From assembly GCA_005408345.1 (NCBI GenBank), contig SEMN01000010.1, positions 2,339,501 to 2,403,500 of the forward strand: a DNA stretch of 64,000 bases, in the 5' to 3' direction. The first letter of the stretch is position 1; the number at the start of each line of letters is the position of its first letter. Source of the stretch: Macquaria australasica (lineage: Eukaryota; Chordata; Actinopteri; Centrarchiformes; Percichthyidae). The position numbers and the translations under genes are program-made. Below are positions 39,900 through 53,500 of the stretch, piece by piece. The notes beneath the pieces were generated by a model. It saw only the letters and a program-made list of their open reading frames with translations, ran no database searches and had not been told where the DNA came from.

Positions 39900-42242
39900 C
39901 ACACACCTAAATACAGCTGTTACAGTATCTTTTACAGGAATTACAGGGGAGAAATAGAGGGAAACGTATTGGGTGAAACATCAAAATTCATCGTATGTGG
40001 TGTGTAAACAGGTAAATGGTGATTTTGAAAAATACACGTACAATTAACTTTCAGGTAGCCTACCACTGAAGGGAAAGAGTAAAATGATTGCTGTGATTGG
40101 AGAAGAAAACACTCAAGTTAAGTAAGTGGTGGACAGACCTGCCAATCAGGACGTAGAGCAGCACAGTGAGCAGGATGATGGCCACGGCGGAGGAAATGGC
40201 GATCAGAACAACCTGGCTGCTCTCACTGGAGATGGAGAAGGCTGCTGGAAGACAGAGGGCAGCAAGCAATGAGCAGTGTTAACCTTTATTTATAACAAAC
40301 TCATTACTATACACACATCAATTCCATCACCAATATCAAATACTATAATATAGTATTCATTTACCATGCTAGGATATTAAAGTTGGACACATGGCAATAA
40401 AATAAATAATAAGGGCTCCATTATCTCTCTATTCATTATCAGTTATTTTTTGTGAAAGGACAGTATTGGCCCTGTGCTTAAGTAGGTGAACCCCACACAT
40501 ACTGTATGTCTAACCATATTTTCAACTATAGCAGTAAAATAATTACAATAAAACGTGTATTCTGTGTAGAACTTACAGTCAGGGCTGGTCTCAAACTGGA
40601 AACTGGGGCTGCTGGCTCCATATCCGGCAGCGGTGCGAGCTCGGATCTGCAGCAGGTAGGCAGTGTTGGGCTTCAGACCATTCAGACTCACATTACAACC
40701 CCGAGCACGGAGGATGGTGTAGCTGGTCTCCTGCTCCTCCTGTAAGACAAGGAGGACAAAGGAAGAGAAGGACGGAGAACTGAATTAAATATTTGTGAGA
40801 CAGTTGGCTTTTATTTATTTATTTATTTATTTTTTAGAAAAATACAACAGTCTGGGTTGGAACTATTAATGAATACAATATGTACAATACAACACGCTAT
40901 GCATTATGTGCATGTACGTTTTCACACAAACACGCAGAGCTTTCTTCCCAATCTGGTGAATTATGCCTTTTATATTTTACGACTTCTCTCCTACTGATCT
41001 CCACTGATAAAACAACAGGAGGATTTACACACCAAGTCTGCACTCGGCACATTGTTTCCAGATGTGGAAGGAAGAAAAGCGGTGGAGAAAAGATGAGAGG
41101 GCAGGAGGTAGATGAAGAAGAGAAAAGACAGAAAGTAGCCCTTTGATTTTTGGATCTGTGCAGTGAAATTTCCACAGTTAGGATAATAGGAGGACCCAGT
41201 CCAATAGTGTTGTTGGATTGACACTGCAAATGTTCTATATATTAATGTTATTTTATGTTTATGTTTATTTTTTGTGCAGTAGTATGCTCCATAATTGTCA
41301 GGTGATACTTTTATGGATAAACTGATATCAGAAATTAGGCACATTTGATAGATAAAGCAAAAAATAATAATAAATTAAAGAAAATGGACATTCAAACAAA
41401 ACAAAATGTTTATGTATATTTAGTGAGTTGATACAAATGCATGCAGGATCTTCCTCTCAGAAAACAGTGTTGTTACTTTTAGTTTCACCCCATTTACTAC
41501 TGTGCACCAAAGCATTTTATAATGCATAAATAATGCATAAAGCATGCTATATGCAATTTTATTCAGCATTTAGTTTTTTGTTTGTTTTGTTTCACTTTTA
41601 TGTGTGTGAGATTAATAAAGGAGAATGATATTCTGTGTGATTAAAATGCCATTTTTTTTAACACTAGTTTGATAATTGCTTTTAACAAAGATGCCATGAG
41701 TAGAAATCCATAAATGTGAAAGTAAAATACAATAGCAACTTCACATTACACTAAGCAGGCTGTCACTATCAGGACAGGACAGGAGGCACAGCACAGTGTA
41801 ACATAACTCAGCACCAGCATGAAAACACTTTACAAAAGCACAATCAAAGAAAAAGCTAAGTTATTGCTTGAATAAAAGTACATGTAACACCAAATGTTGT
41901 GTTTCTCTGTCCGTGCCTCATAGTGCATTTGAATTGTCCAGGGTGAAAATTGCTGAGCCAATCCATGCTCCAGACAGGCTTGCAGTCACATTATTATTGA
42001 CCCAATTTGATGCTATGAAACAAAATGTTAAATAGAGGGAAAATAGGACAAGGCCGATCTTAAATCTTAATGACAACCTATTAGGGATGATTTCAACAAT
42101 CCTGAAAATTAGCTACATGTTTTGCAACGTAGCCGAGCTCATAAAAATCATTCAAGGCCGAATGTTGTACGGGCATAGTCAAATCCTCATTTTATAGACC
42201 CAGTTATAAAGAGGCACTCATTGGTACAGGCAACGACATCAG

Positions 42243-42275
<33 letters not shown>

Positions 42276-42512
42276 ACAAGCATCATCTAAAAGAAACTTC
42301 CTGCCCATGAATGGAGTGGATCAGACTTTTATGATGCACAAAGCTTTTTAAACTGCTATATGTGTGAGGAGATAACTGATACACCAGACCTGCACTGGGA
42401 CAACTCTTCGTCACAACTATAAATCTACTCGCAGCTTGTCACCGTTCCGCGTTCAGGACAGCATGTGATCCCCTGAAAATCACACCAAGGTGTGGCACAA
42501 GCACCTTTGCTC

Positions 42513-42548
<36 letters not shown>

Positions 42549-42713
42549 TACAGAGAGACAGAGAAAGAAACTCAGGTCAGACACCTCTCTTTTGCGAACA
42601 CTAGCCGACAAGATGTGTGTGTCCCACCAGAACACTGCAAATTTAATATGGCCTCTGTGCTGCGTTCTGCTTTGACAATCTAAACAAAGCTGCAGCAAAT
42701 TATAGCTTGTATA

Positions 42714-42745
<32 letters not shown>

Positions 42746-45700
42746 ACACACACATAGATGCAAACTCATACCCCAAAACAGGAGATGTACAGCAGACGTC
42801 TTGTAAATACAGTGTTTCAGCCAGCATTCCTTCCATAAGACTAAATAAACAGCCCAAATTAAAGTGGATTTGAATCTCTCTCCCTGCTCTTTAGATTACA
42901 GTGATAAAACATACAAAAACAATCAGCAAAGTGTATTCCCACAAATTCTATTTTCACAAAGTGCACTTGAAATGCCTTATCGGCTGTAGAGCGGTTAAAG
43001 CGACAGGAAGATCATCCAGTTAGCCTGGGATTTTCAAAGGTGAAACACCTCTTCTTCTGGGAAGCTTTCTGGTTGGGAATTCCCAAGAATCACCAAACAT
43101 TCCCTAAGAATTCCCATATATAGGATACATACTTCAGGAACAGCCCCCGCACTTTAGAAACTCGGGCCTCTGGTTTCACGACCGTGTGACACAGTGGTAT
43201 GTGTTGGCGGAAAGAGCAGTGCGGGCAAAGACAAGGGCAAAAGACTTGTTAAGTGGGGTTAATTAAAAATAATGAGCTGCAAGGGTTTTCTTGGCATGAG
43301 CCACATTAGCTACTAATATGATGAACCTCTTCACAGTTTACAGCAATATAACTTCACCACTGACATCCATCAGCCTCCTGACAAACAAATCACAAGAAAT
43401 ATGTCTGAAATTACTAATTCTTAAGTGGTCTGTATACCCACAAGCCTTATCGTAAATGTGTTATTTATTATTATCTCTATGTCATAAAAGCACTAGAAAT
43501 GCATTATTGCATTACATGTAGTGCTATCTAGTACTTAATCATTAAAAAATGAGACTAAAGATTCAGAGTACTAGACTTTTATTATTTCATGCCCTGGATT
43601 ATATTCCAATAGAGACATAGAATATTACCTGTCTTCGCAGTGAGTTTTACATTTGTATCATTATTTCACAAAATGTCACTGTATTACTCAAAATTATTCC
43701 TACAGTAACTTGTATTTTTGTCATCAGTACTGCATTTATAAATTTTGACTTCATCCAAGTTTGCCTTAGTTAAAATGTAACATAGTATATAGTTACATAC
43801 ATTTTGTTGTAGGTACTCAACAGTGAGTTTATGGTATTCTTCTCATTTGGTATCGGTATAATGGAGGGACTGTCGGTGCATCAGTTCCAACCACTTTTTT
43901 TTCCTTATAAGTTTAAGTTCCCTTTAAGCCAAACATCTAGTAATGGGATGAATGTGATCTTTCCAGTTGTTTCCAGAGAAGTATTTATTTCATTTAACTG
44001 GTCAAAGTTCTGTGGTAAATTAACTCCCTATTTCCTACGGAAACTTTAAAAGGTTATACAAAGTTTAAGGTTTTGTCACTCATATAGTTTCATTTTGACA
44101 ATTTTGGAAACAACAGCTGCCATGAAGGTGATTTATGCTACTGACCTGACAATGCCTCACTAAGTGTTATCATGGAGTTGCCAATGACTCATCATAATTT
44201 ATGTGTCAGCATGCTACATTGAAATGATCTATTGGGCGCACATGGAAGATCATGAAGGCCATGTTTTCTTCAGTTGGCAGGAAATGTTGCACAAAACTGG
44301 TGCATTACTTTAAGCATGATAAGTCCAATCGGCACTTAGGATTTACAGTAGTATGAGACTAAATGATGATTAATATAATGTGTTCTGCCTCATATTACAG
44401 GGCTCACACTAGAAAAGCCCTAAGCTACACAAATGAACTCAACTTTTAAAATGCCCCTCTAAAATGTTTCATTTCCTGCTTCTTACACAAAATAGTCCCC
44501 TCAGTAACATAGCTGTAACTATATGCCTTTCCTTGTCGGCCATTGGTTTGACCCTAAAAATCTATTGGTCCATTGAGTAGTTCATCTATTACACAGAAGT
44601 AATTTGCTTTGAGTGATGTTGTGTGGTTGCTGGCGAAATGTTCACTTTTCTACATTAAGAGAAGCCAGAGCCTTTGGTAAATTGCTATTGGATTACATGA
44701 TAATGTACACTGTGTACGTCTGTTTTCAACTTGTGTAAATACAGACAGAGAAAACCACAAGCACAGAAAAGCAGAAAGTCTGCCTATATGCTGCAAATCT
44801 GAACATCTTCTTCTTGCTAAAAGCTCTCTTTTAATCTCTGCCGGTCTGTTTTTGTGTTCTGTTTCGCCATTCTGTTTATGTGTATATGCAATTATGTCTG
44901 AGTGTGTCTGTGTATGTGTCTCTGAAAGCCTCTTTCTGTCTCATAAGTGAGTCATGGTGTGGTCTTGGTGTGGGGAATTTGTGCTCCAACTCTTGTCCTC
45001 CTATGGCCTTGATCCTTGGCATGCTAGACGTCCTCAGTGTCCCTCTGCCTGTCACACGAAGAGGCCTCTATCCTGGGTTGTTATGGGGGTCTCTCCTGGT
45101 TGTCCCAGTTTGCTCTTCTGCATGGAAGAGCCTTTTGTCTGGGGTTTGAAATCCCTGGGTATGTATGGCTGCTGTGGAGAATCCTCTGGGAACTGGGTTT
45201 GTGCGTATGTGTGTGTGTTTGTGTGTCTGTCCCTGAGTGTCTCCAGTAATTCCTGAGAGACGATGTGATTAACAGGGATCAGTGCAAAGGCCCAGAGATT
45301 TTTCATTATAAAAGTCTGTCACACAGACTCTTCCTTAGTTAACATCCTTTCATTCTTTCCTCTTTTAATGAATATGTATTTGTGATGTGTGAACAGCTAA
45401 GAATTAGACGTGCAGTGAGCTCTGACCCAGTATCAGTCATTAACTTTTCCTCTCGCTGTTTTCCGGCCTTGTTTTAAAATCTTAGGTAAGGATGGCTGAG
45501 CAGGGAACAGAGTTTAGAGAGGAAACAGCTTCTGTCGGCCTACTAATCAAGAGATTAGGGGCCACTGTTGGCATTCAAGCAAACTGTGATCTGGGACACA
45601 CACATAGACACACACACACACACACATACACATACACACTGAATCTGCCAGAGTGATTAAACTCGCATCCATGGCTAATTTCACCATCAAATGTCAGCCA

Positions 45701-47454
45701 TAGCACAGCATTGGTGCTGAAAGCTAGTGTAATTCGTTCTGCACTAATTTCCCTCACAGAGGAATGAGCAACCCCACAGACGCATTTACTGTCTGCCATA
45801 AAACTTGTCTCCATTAAAGAGAGGAGGGGAGAGGAGGACAGGATGAGAAATAGAAGGAGAGATGAAAAGAGGAGATGAGAGGTAAAAATAAGGGAAAGAG
45901 AGGTGGAGTAAGGAGAATGAAGACAGAAAGAAAAACAAGAAGAAGAGGAGAGGATGGAGGTTAAGAAGCAGTGGAGAAAGGAGGAGTGGCTTGCTAAAAT
46001 AAGAGATACTGACAACATCAGTTTCACTCCATTTTCGTACCGCACTTTTGTATCACTAACACTAACACACTTATAAAATAACAATAAAAATAATAATAAT
46101 AATAATTAACAAACAAAAAGGGTGAGTCTTTTGTCAAACTAGAATATAATTGCAGATAAGGATTTAGACTTTAGTCTAATTTAATCCCATTCTAAGATTG
46201 ATATTAAGATGTATTTATGGTATACTTTACTGTACTGTATATCTATATCATATTTCAGTGTAAACACACAAAAGTGAGATCAAGCCACTAACACATAGCA
46301 CCTAAAATTTAGAAACCAGGACACTCTGCATCAACAATTATAACCCCCCAAAAATTTCAAAACCAATTTAAATGATTTATTAATGTTATATTTTGTAGTG
46401 TAACTTTTGGCTACAAGCATATAACAACAGTCAAGCAAACACTGCAATTAAAGAAATATTTTTTTCACATAGGAAATTTCGCTTATTTGCTTTCTTGCCA
46501 AGAGTCAGATGGAAAGATTGATACCATCCTCGTATCTATCCGGTAAATATAGCAGCCAGTTAGCTTAGCTTAGCACAAAGACCAGAAAAAAGCGTGAAGC
46601 CAAGCCACCAGGAACAGTGACGGGCAGTGAGGCAGTTTTGGCGCAGTGGCAACACTCGGTATTGCAACGTCTGGCAGCATCACGCGACGCACACGAAAGT
46701 GCCTGCCCTTGTGTGCATGCTCTATAGGCCCAAAAACATGGATGTATCAGGAAGCCATCAGAGACTTTTTCAGCGCCCAGTGAGCAACTTTCATAGGAAT
46801 TAATGGTCTGCCAGTTCTCCTTAATACATTCATTGGTGAAACAGCTAGCCAGGCACTGTCCAACAAAATTCACCTACTAGCAACTCTAAAGCTCACTAAT
46901 TAACACATCATATGCCGTTATATGCTGGCTGTAGCCTTATATTTACTGGACAGATAGAGACTGGTATCAATCTTCTCATCAAACTCTCGGCAATTACTTC
47001 CTAAACTGTTGAACTATGCCTTTAAGAAGTTCAGTTTATGATGCTGCCTTGCTCAAAGGCACACGAGGTAAAACATTAACAGTGACATGTTCTGCACCAA
47101 CCTTTTCGTAGTATTTGATCTCATAGTCGAGGATAATGCCGTTGGGTCGTTCTGGCTCCTGCCAGGACAGGGACACACTGTTTCGAGACGTCTTCTCCTT
47201 TCTGATTACTGTTACCGGGGAGGGAGCTGGATGGGAGACATAGACAGACAAGAGAGTGAAAGAGAGAGAGAGTGAGTTCCTTTATAGTGGGGTTCAGTGG
47301 AAGTTCAGTCCCCGGTGTTGCATCCTGGCAATTGTCTTTGGTTCCTGTTAGCCTAATTCAGTTTGATGCCCAGTGGGGCCGCATTAAAAGCTGCCGCCCA
47401 GGGTTGGTGGGTGGAACGAGACGATGTACACTAATGCAAACACTGGCTTGTGTA

Positions 47455-47508
<54 letters not shown>

Positions 47509-50500
47509 TACGCACAGACACACACACACACACACACACACACAGACTCAAACACATATAGTCACATCAGTGACATTTGAATTTCACCTCTGTGACAGCA
47601 ATGCAGCAGATAATGCTTAGATCAGGTTATTCATCTTTAACTAATCAACACAAAACTTTATCCATTTTACTATTTGACATGAATCCATGTGTTAGAGTTT
47701 TATAGTGGTAGTGGCAGCAAGAAACTGTGTGTCAGTGGTGCTCATATTCTCACCTCGACGCACTTTTCCTTCAGTATATACAGATGTACCTGTCTCCTGA
47801 TAAACCCTTACGGATAAAACCTAACTTTGAAGTATTAACATTTTCACATGAACAAATATCTATTTTGCTAGAGTAGATTATTTGTGTTATAAGGCAAGCA
47901 TCAACTGACTATTTATTTATTTTTTTGTTAGTTTTTTATTTATTTATGATTCTAAAAGGGGTATCTGCTTTGTCTTTCCTAAGACAAATTAGAGAAGATG
48001 AGGATGCTTGTTTCCAGAATAAATGCAGGGAAATAGAGTAGTAACTGAAAGCAGCATTAACCACCAGACACAGAAAAGACTGCCAGCTCAAAATTGAGAA
48101 GTAATCTCTGGGAGGAATCGCTGGCTACTTCCATCAAAATAAAGAAAAACAAGGCTATGCTTGGTTGCCATGTTGACTGTCTCTGGAGCTGGTGAGAATA
48201 TCAAAGACATATCAAATATCAACATCATTTAATACGTTTGTAACAAAAACATTACATTAGTTCCTGCTTATATTGCTTAAGAAGCAATTCCTCACACGGT
48301 TTGTCCTTTGGCGTCTATTGTTTCTCTGCATTTCTCGGAAAAGCATTTTTAATGTGAAACCCTATAAAGCATCTCTTTCCTTTTCTCTCGCTGCTGTCCC
48401 CGTCCCTTCTGCTGTGGTGCTTTCTCCCTCGCCAATCTTCCTCGCCAATCCTTCACCCATGCATCGCCTTGCCTCAGGGAGCTCACATGGTCCCAATCTA
48501 GTAATTCTGCACATCCCTCCCTCTATCAGGCGCTGCACCCCTCCCTCGTTCTGTCTCTCTCTCTCTTCACTCCCTTTCTCATTTCCCTTTTTTACTGCTC
48601 TCTAATTGCCAGGCAGCTCCAGGGCCAACCCGTCATCTGAGGCATCGACTTTTAATTTTATTAGACCACAGGAAAAACATGTTTGTCTTTGAAATGTTCG
48701 AGCCTTTCTTGATTGTGATTATATAGCTGCAGAGTGTGTCCGTGTGTCTGCGTGTGTGTGTTTGTGTCTTTCCATGCATACACTCGCGTGTATTTCCGCG
48801 GGAAGTTATTTTTTCTCCTGTAATGAATCCAGATGGGGAGAATCTGTTTCTATACCCCCTGCTCCTCCTCTCCTCCTCTCCCTCTGGTTCTGATAGCAGG
48901 GTGAGGCTTTGCTTTTTATTGGCTCTGTGGTTTATGGTGGTAATGATTTACTGTGTCTGGGCCGCTTGGAGGCAGCTTCAAGTTCCTCTCCTCCTTTTCC
49001 TTCTCCTTGCTTCCCTGTCTCTCTCTCTGTCTCTCTCTGCATGTCTATTGCCAAGCACTTCATTAGCTGTCACTCTCTGTTTCTGTCTGTGGTATAACTG
49101 TAAAACTGATACAGCATACCATGCACATAATGGCCTTAAAAACTGGCCTTCAGCATCATTCACCTGTGATTTGAGGGACACGATACAGCTGTTGGAACAC
49201 ATCTATTTATTCCATACAACACTGGTGGACTATTAGAAGTGGTAGTAGTTTATTGGTAGTAGTACAATGGAATTCAATGAAAAGAGACGCTGTCCAATGG
49301 CTTAAAAGCATTGCTAAAATCTGATATTGGCAGACTGAATCACAGACCAGCCAACACATCGATCAATGCCAAAACTTAATTTCTACTTAGTCCTTTGTTT
49401 GCTTGTCATCTCTCTCTTATTCTGCACTCATCTTCTAATCACACCATTTTATTTGTACATTATCTTGGACTGCACAGCTATTGATCATCACCTTCAAACT
49501 TTGTAGGAATATATTATTAATAAGTGAACACATACTAACATGAAATATTTATGAGATTGAAGCAACTGGTAGGATGTTTCTCTGTGTTTCAATGTAGTCA
49601 TCAATATCCACATCATCATATCAATAAGCAGGTGAGGAAGGGATTGGCCCAGGCATGTATGTACAGTATACTGTATGTGCCTGCGTTTTCTTCTCTCAAA
49701 CCCACTCTGCCAAGTTCAGCTGCAGTTCAGACTGTTGATATTAGACTACTCTAAATGTGGATCACGGTTACTCTGTTGTTAGCATAGTTATGACAATGAG
49801 TGGAGGGCAAAGGAGGTGGAAGGAGGAGAGCTATCTGACAGCACCTTGACAGCACAGCCAGGACACACTACTCCTTCCCAGGGAAACACTTAATCCGGCT
49901 TTTAACAGCTTTGGCATCTGTACGTGTGTGTGTTTATGTGAGAGAAAGTGTATAGACGGGTGGGGCCAGTGCACTGACATACCTAATCCTTGTAAACTCT
50001 CAGGGCTGATGGAGAGTGTGCAGCTGCAGGCTGAGATATTTGTGTGAGAGAGAGAGGGCTGTGCGTGTGTGAGTGTGTGCAGTAGGGAAGGTGGGTATGG
50101 TGTGAAGGTGTGTGTTCATGTGCTTGTGTGTGTGTGCGTGTGCTTGATCTATGACATGGAAAGACCAAGATCCATCTCTTGTGATGATCACTCAAACATT
50201 AAAGATGGTTGTCAATATTCAGAGCACACACAGCCCTCTTAGTGTTGATGAGTCCTCTTCACATCTAATATATATTCTGATCGCAGAGAGAATCCCTCTG
50301 ACTAACCACACACAGATTATAATGCCAAACCATTTTGCATTTTTCATTTGGATTGTCTTTACTTAAAATGTGTAGCTTTTCATCCCCATCGCCCTTTCTC
50401 GTCATAGCAACAAATTACATGAGTCCTGACTTATCTTTAGCCTAGACACATGCACACGTATGTGAACAAACACACACTCAAACACAAAATCTATATTTAC

Positions 50501-53500
50501 TACTCATCCCTGTCTTGCCACTTTAAAGAGGTCATGTCTGGACCTTGTCACGTATAATACAGCCAAGCTGTGACAACACACAGCAAACACAGCAGACGTC
50601 CGCCTGTATGTATCGTGTGTGCACGCCACCTTTCACATTTGCATATTTATCACACAGACAAGTTTCTTCTTTAGAGTTTACATATGTATGATTGAGCATA
50701 TTATCCTTAAACTGTGTGTATGTGTATGTTTGCCCTTAAGATGAGTTAAAACTATATGCTGTGCAATCATCATTGTACTTACTAATCAGAGAAAAATACA
50801 ACTGTCCCAAAACTGTCCAGTCACAGGAAAATCATCAGTCTTTCACTAAAACATGATAGCTCAAAGACATATCTGGAAACACAATACCACATTGTTATTA
50901 AGTGTGCATGTATCTCTGAATCAACAGGTGCTACCGATATGATAATTCTTTGTAAAGACGAAGGAACCAAGGATCAACAGGCATCAGTCTTCTTAATTAT
51001 GCCTTGCCTTAATTTAAGAAGATGTGACATGTCCTGAGTGAGTGCATTGACTTCCCTCACTGATTCTACCTGAAAATAGCCACCACACCCATGGTAACCT
51101 GTAAATCAAAGCGACAATTATGCTCCTGAAATAAAGCAGGTACAAGGAGGTGCCATGTCTGCATTCAGATCAAAACAAACAAAGGGCTTGAAGCACAATG
51201 CTTCACGACATACCTGCTCCGACCACTCTGTTCAAATTCACAGCTCTTGCCATCTGCCTATCATCACCCATGTGATGGAGTGTGTTAAGTCTGACCTCGC
51301 TGTATGACAACTCATGAGAGAAACTCCCATCTGTTCACTCTGCTCCAAAACCACCTTTCAAGTATTAAATCACCGCCCAAAGTTTGGAACAAAAAAGCCC
51401 TACAGAGAAATGGGGAAAACATAAAGAAGAAGAGAATGGCTGGGTGTGGGGTGGATTTGGAAGGTGATGGGTAGAAATAAAAGACCCTGTGTCCATATGA
51501 AGAGAGACAGTGAAAAGAAGACCAAAGAGAGAGATAATGATTGAGAGGAAAACAGACACATTAACATTACCAAAGAGAAAGGCAAACTGTGTAAGAGAAC
51601 AGTGAAGGGAGTGGGAAAAGCTAAAGAATTAATTGATGTACTACAACGAGACCTTTGTGCATTCCTTGCTAGAGTCAGGGATTTCTGAGGTTTGGCGCTT
51701 TCTCCTGCAGATAGATTTATTTTACTCTTGGAATTTCACAGCACCACTTCCCTTTGCCTTCTTATTCTTCTAAGGACTGGATGTGTGGAGAGATATTTGT
51801 ATAAAGGATTGATGGGAGTTTTAGGAGCCCATCCTCACATTAAGAGTGTCTGTTAAAAAGATGAGATATTTCTTTTTGCGGAGCAGGAAGATATTCGATC
51901 CTGGTCGTTAAACAAGAGAATAGCGGCCTGGGATCGCCTTGTAAATGTCCCGGGCTGATGGTTGGAGTGCATATGTTTGGAGCATATGAACTATAGGCTA
52001 GTGTGTTATATGATAAAGATATTTAGAGGGAGAGGGAGAGAGAGGGTGCTGTTTAGAGAGAGGTACTTGCATATTATCCATGTGTTAGGTAGCTACTATT
52101 CTCTTTTATTCACACACTTGTGGTATTACACACACTATGATTTAAAATAAACTTTTTTCCTGCATGAATGCTAAAGAGTATAAATACAGTGCCTTAATGA
52201 GCAGCTCAATCAGAAAATGCTCCAATCAGTGAATCTGGGGGAGTGGTTTAGATGAGATGATGATGTGACTCATGATGCCTTGAAAACTCCTGAAACTCTA
52301 CTGTTTAAACCAAGACTTGCAGAGATAAAAAAGAGGTGAAGAAGCATTTGTGTTGATGTGTCACTGAAGAAGACCACTCTCAATCATTTGCTATATACCC
52401 CTCTTGAAATGACTCATCGACTCATGACTCTATTGTCACTTCACAGGCGATTTCACAACACATTGACACCTTTATGTTTGAGTGATATCACTGTTTGCAA
52501 GACGCGCAGAGGATAAAATGCCTGAACTCAGTAGAACTGATGATAATCAAGACTAAACAGCAAGTACAGCGGCCTTCGACATAGTGTTTTGTGGTACATT
52601 TTGCATCTGTTTTCTCTACATAAAGTTGTGTAATAGTTTAGGTTTCAACAAAACCCAAATATAATCAGTTTGCTATGATATAAAACAGAGAAAAAAATCC
52701 TCGCATTGGAGAAGCTGGACCAAGCAAATGTCTGCGATTTTTTCTTGAAAAATACTCAAATGATTGATCAGTTATCAAAATAGTTGCAGATTAATTTTCT
52801 GTCGATTGTCTAATTGATTAATCAAACAATAGTTTCAGCTCTACCTGTGAGGCAGTGATTCTCAACCTTGTGGCAGGTGTATACAGGATTTCACTCCAAA
52901 TATACCTTAAACTCTACAAGTGGTTCAAAGTTATTCCTGTAAAGTATGTCTGCCTGGTTATCTGAGTGTGTGCCTTTATCCATCTATCTGTTGTGACATC
53001 TCACCAGCTTGGTTGGTGGTGATGGTGACAGCGGCATACTGCCTCATCTTGGGTGCCAGCGATGACACGCCGTTTTGCGCTTCAATCTCAAACGTGTAGT
53101 TAGTGTGGGCCAGCAGATCGGCCACCGTCACCGTGGTGTTTTGGAGGCCCGCGGCCCTCGGCAAAAAGCGAACATTGCTCCGGCAAGGCTCACAGCGCTG
53201 GGTCCCACCGTTGCTGCCATTAGTAGCAACACCACGACAGCGTTTGCAGAGGACAGTGAAGGTGATGTCCCTGCGCCCACCACTGTCCTCCGGCCAGCTC
53301 CAGTCCAGGATAACTGAAGTCTCGTTGATGGAAGAGATCACATTTCGAGGAGCTGAAGGAGGACCTAGTAGACAGAAAAGAGGTGAGATGGAGGTGAAAA
53401 CAGGAGGAGGAGGTCATTGGATACGTAGGAGAAGAAAAAGTGAAAGGAAGGTGTGTAGTAGAAAGGACATAGAAGAAAGGGAAGTAAGAGGAGAAAAGTA

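Larger units (their letters stand above)
39565..40138 (-). other. epha3: epha3 intron 8
   Basis: 574 bp. It is dominated by a GT tract at 39.67 kb and a CA tract at 39.86 kb, which are in opposite orientations and could pair in RNA. Confidence 0.9.
40740..47101 (-). other. epha3: epha3 intron 6
   Basis: 6.4 kb. CA/GT tracts at 42.24, 42.51 and 42.71 kb, a polypurine stretch at 45.82-45.98 kb, and a fish MITE-like element with an apparent internal insertion at 46.45-47.03 kb. No other gene seen. Confidence 0.9.
47227..53004 (-). other. epha3: epha3 intron 5
   Basis: 5.8 kb. A TA/CA compound microsatellite lies at 47.46-47.54 kb, a pyrimidine-rich run at 48.37-49.05 kb and an interspersed-repeat fragment at 52.7-52.85 kb. 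No other gene seen. Confidence 0.9.

Noticed and set aside
45575..46084. 169-codon minus-strand open frame
   Set aside because: Its Ser/Leu-rich middle is the complement of a polypurine tract and it contains a CA repeat. No recognisable protein.
48736..49236. 166-codon plus-strand open frame
   Set aside because: Covers GT and CTCT low-complexity sequence inside intron 5. No homology recognised.
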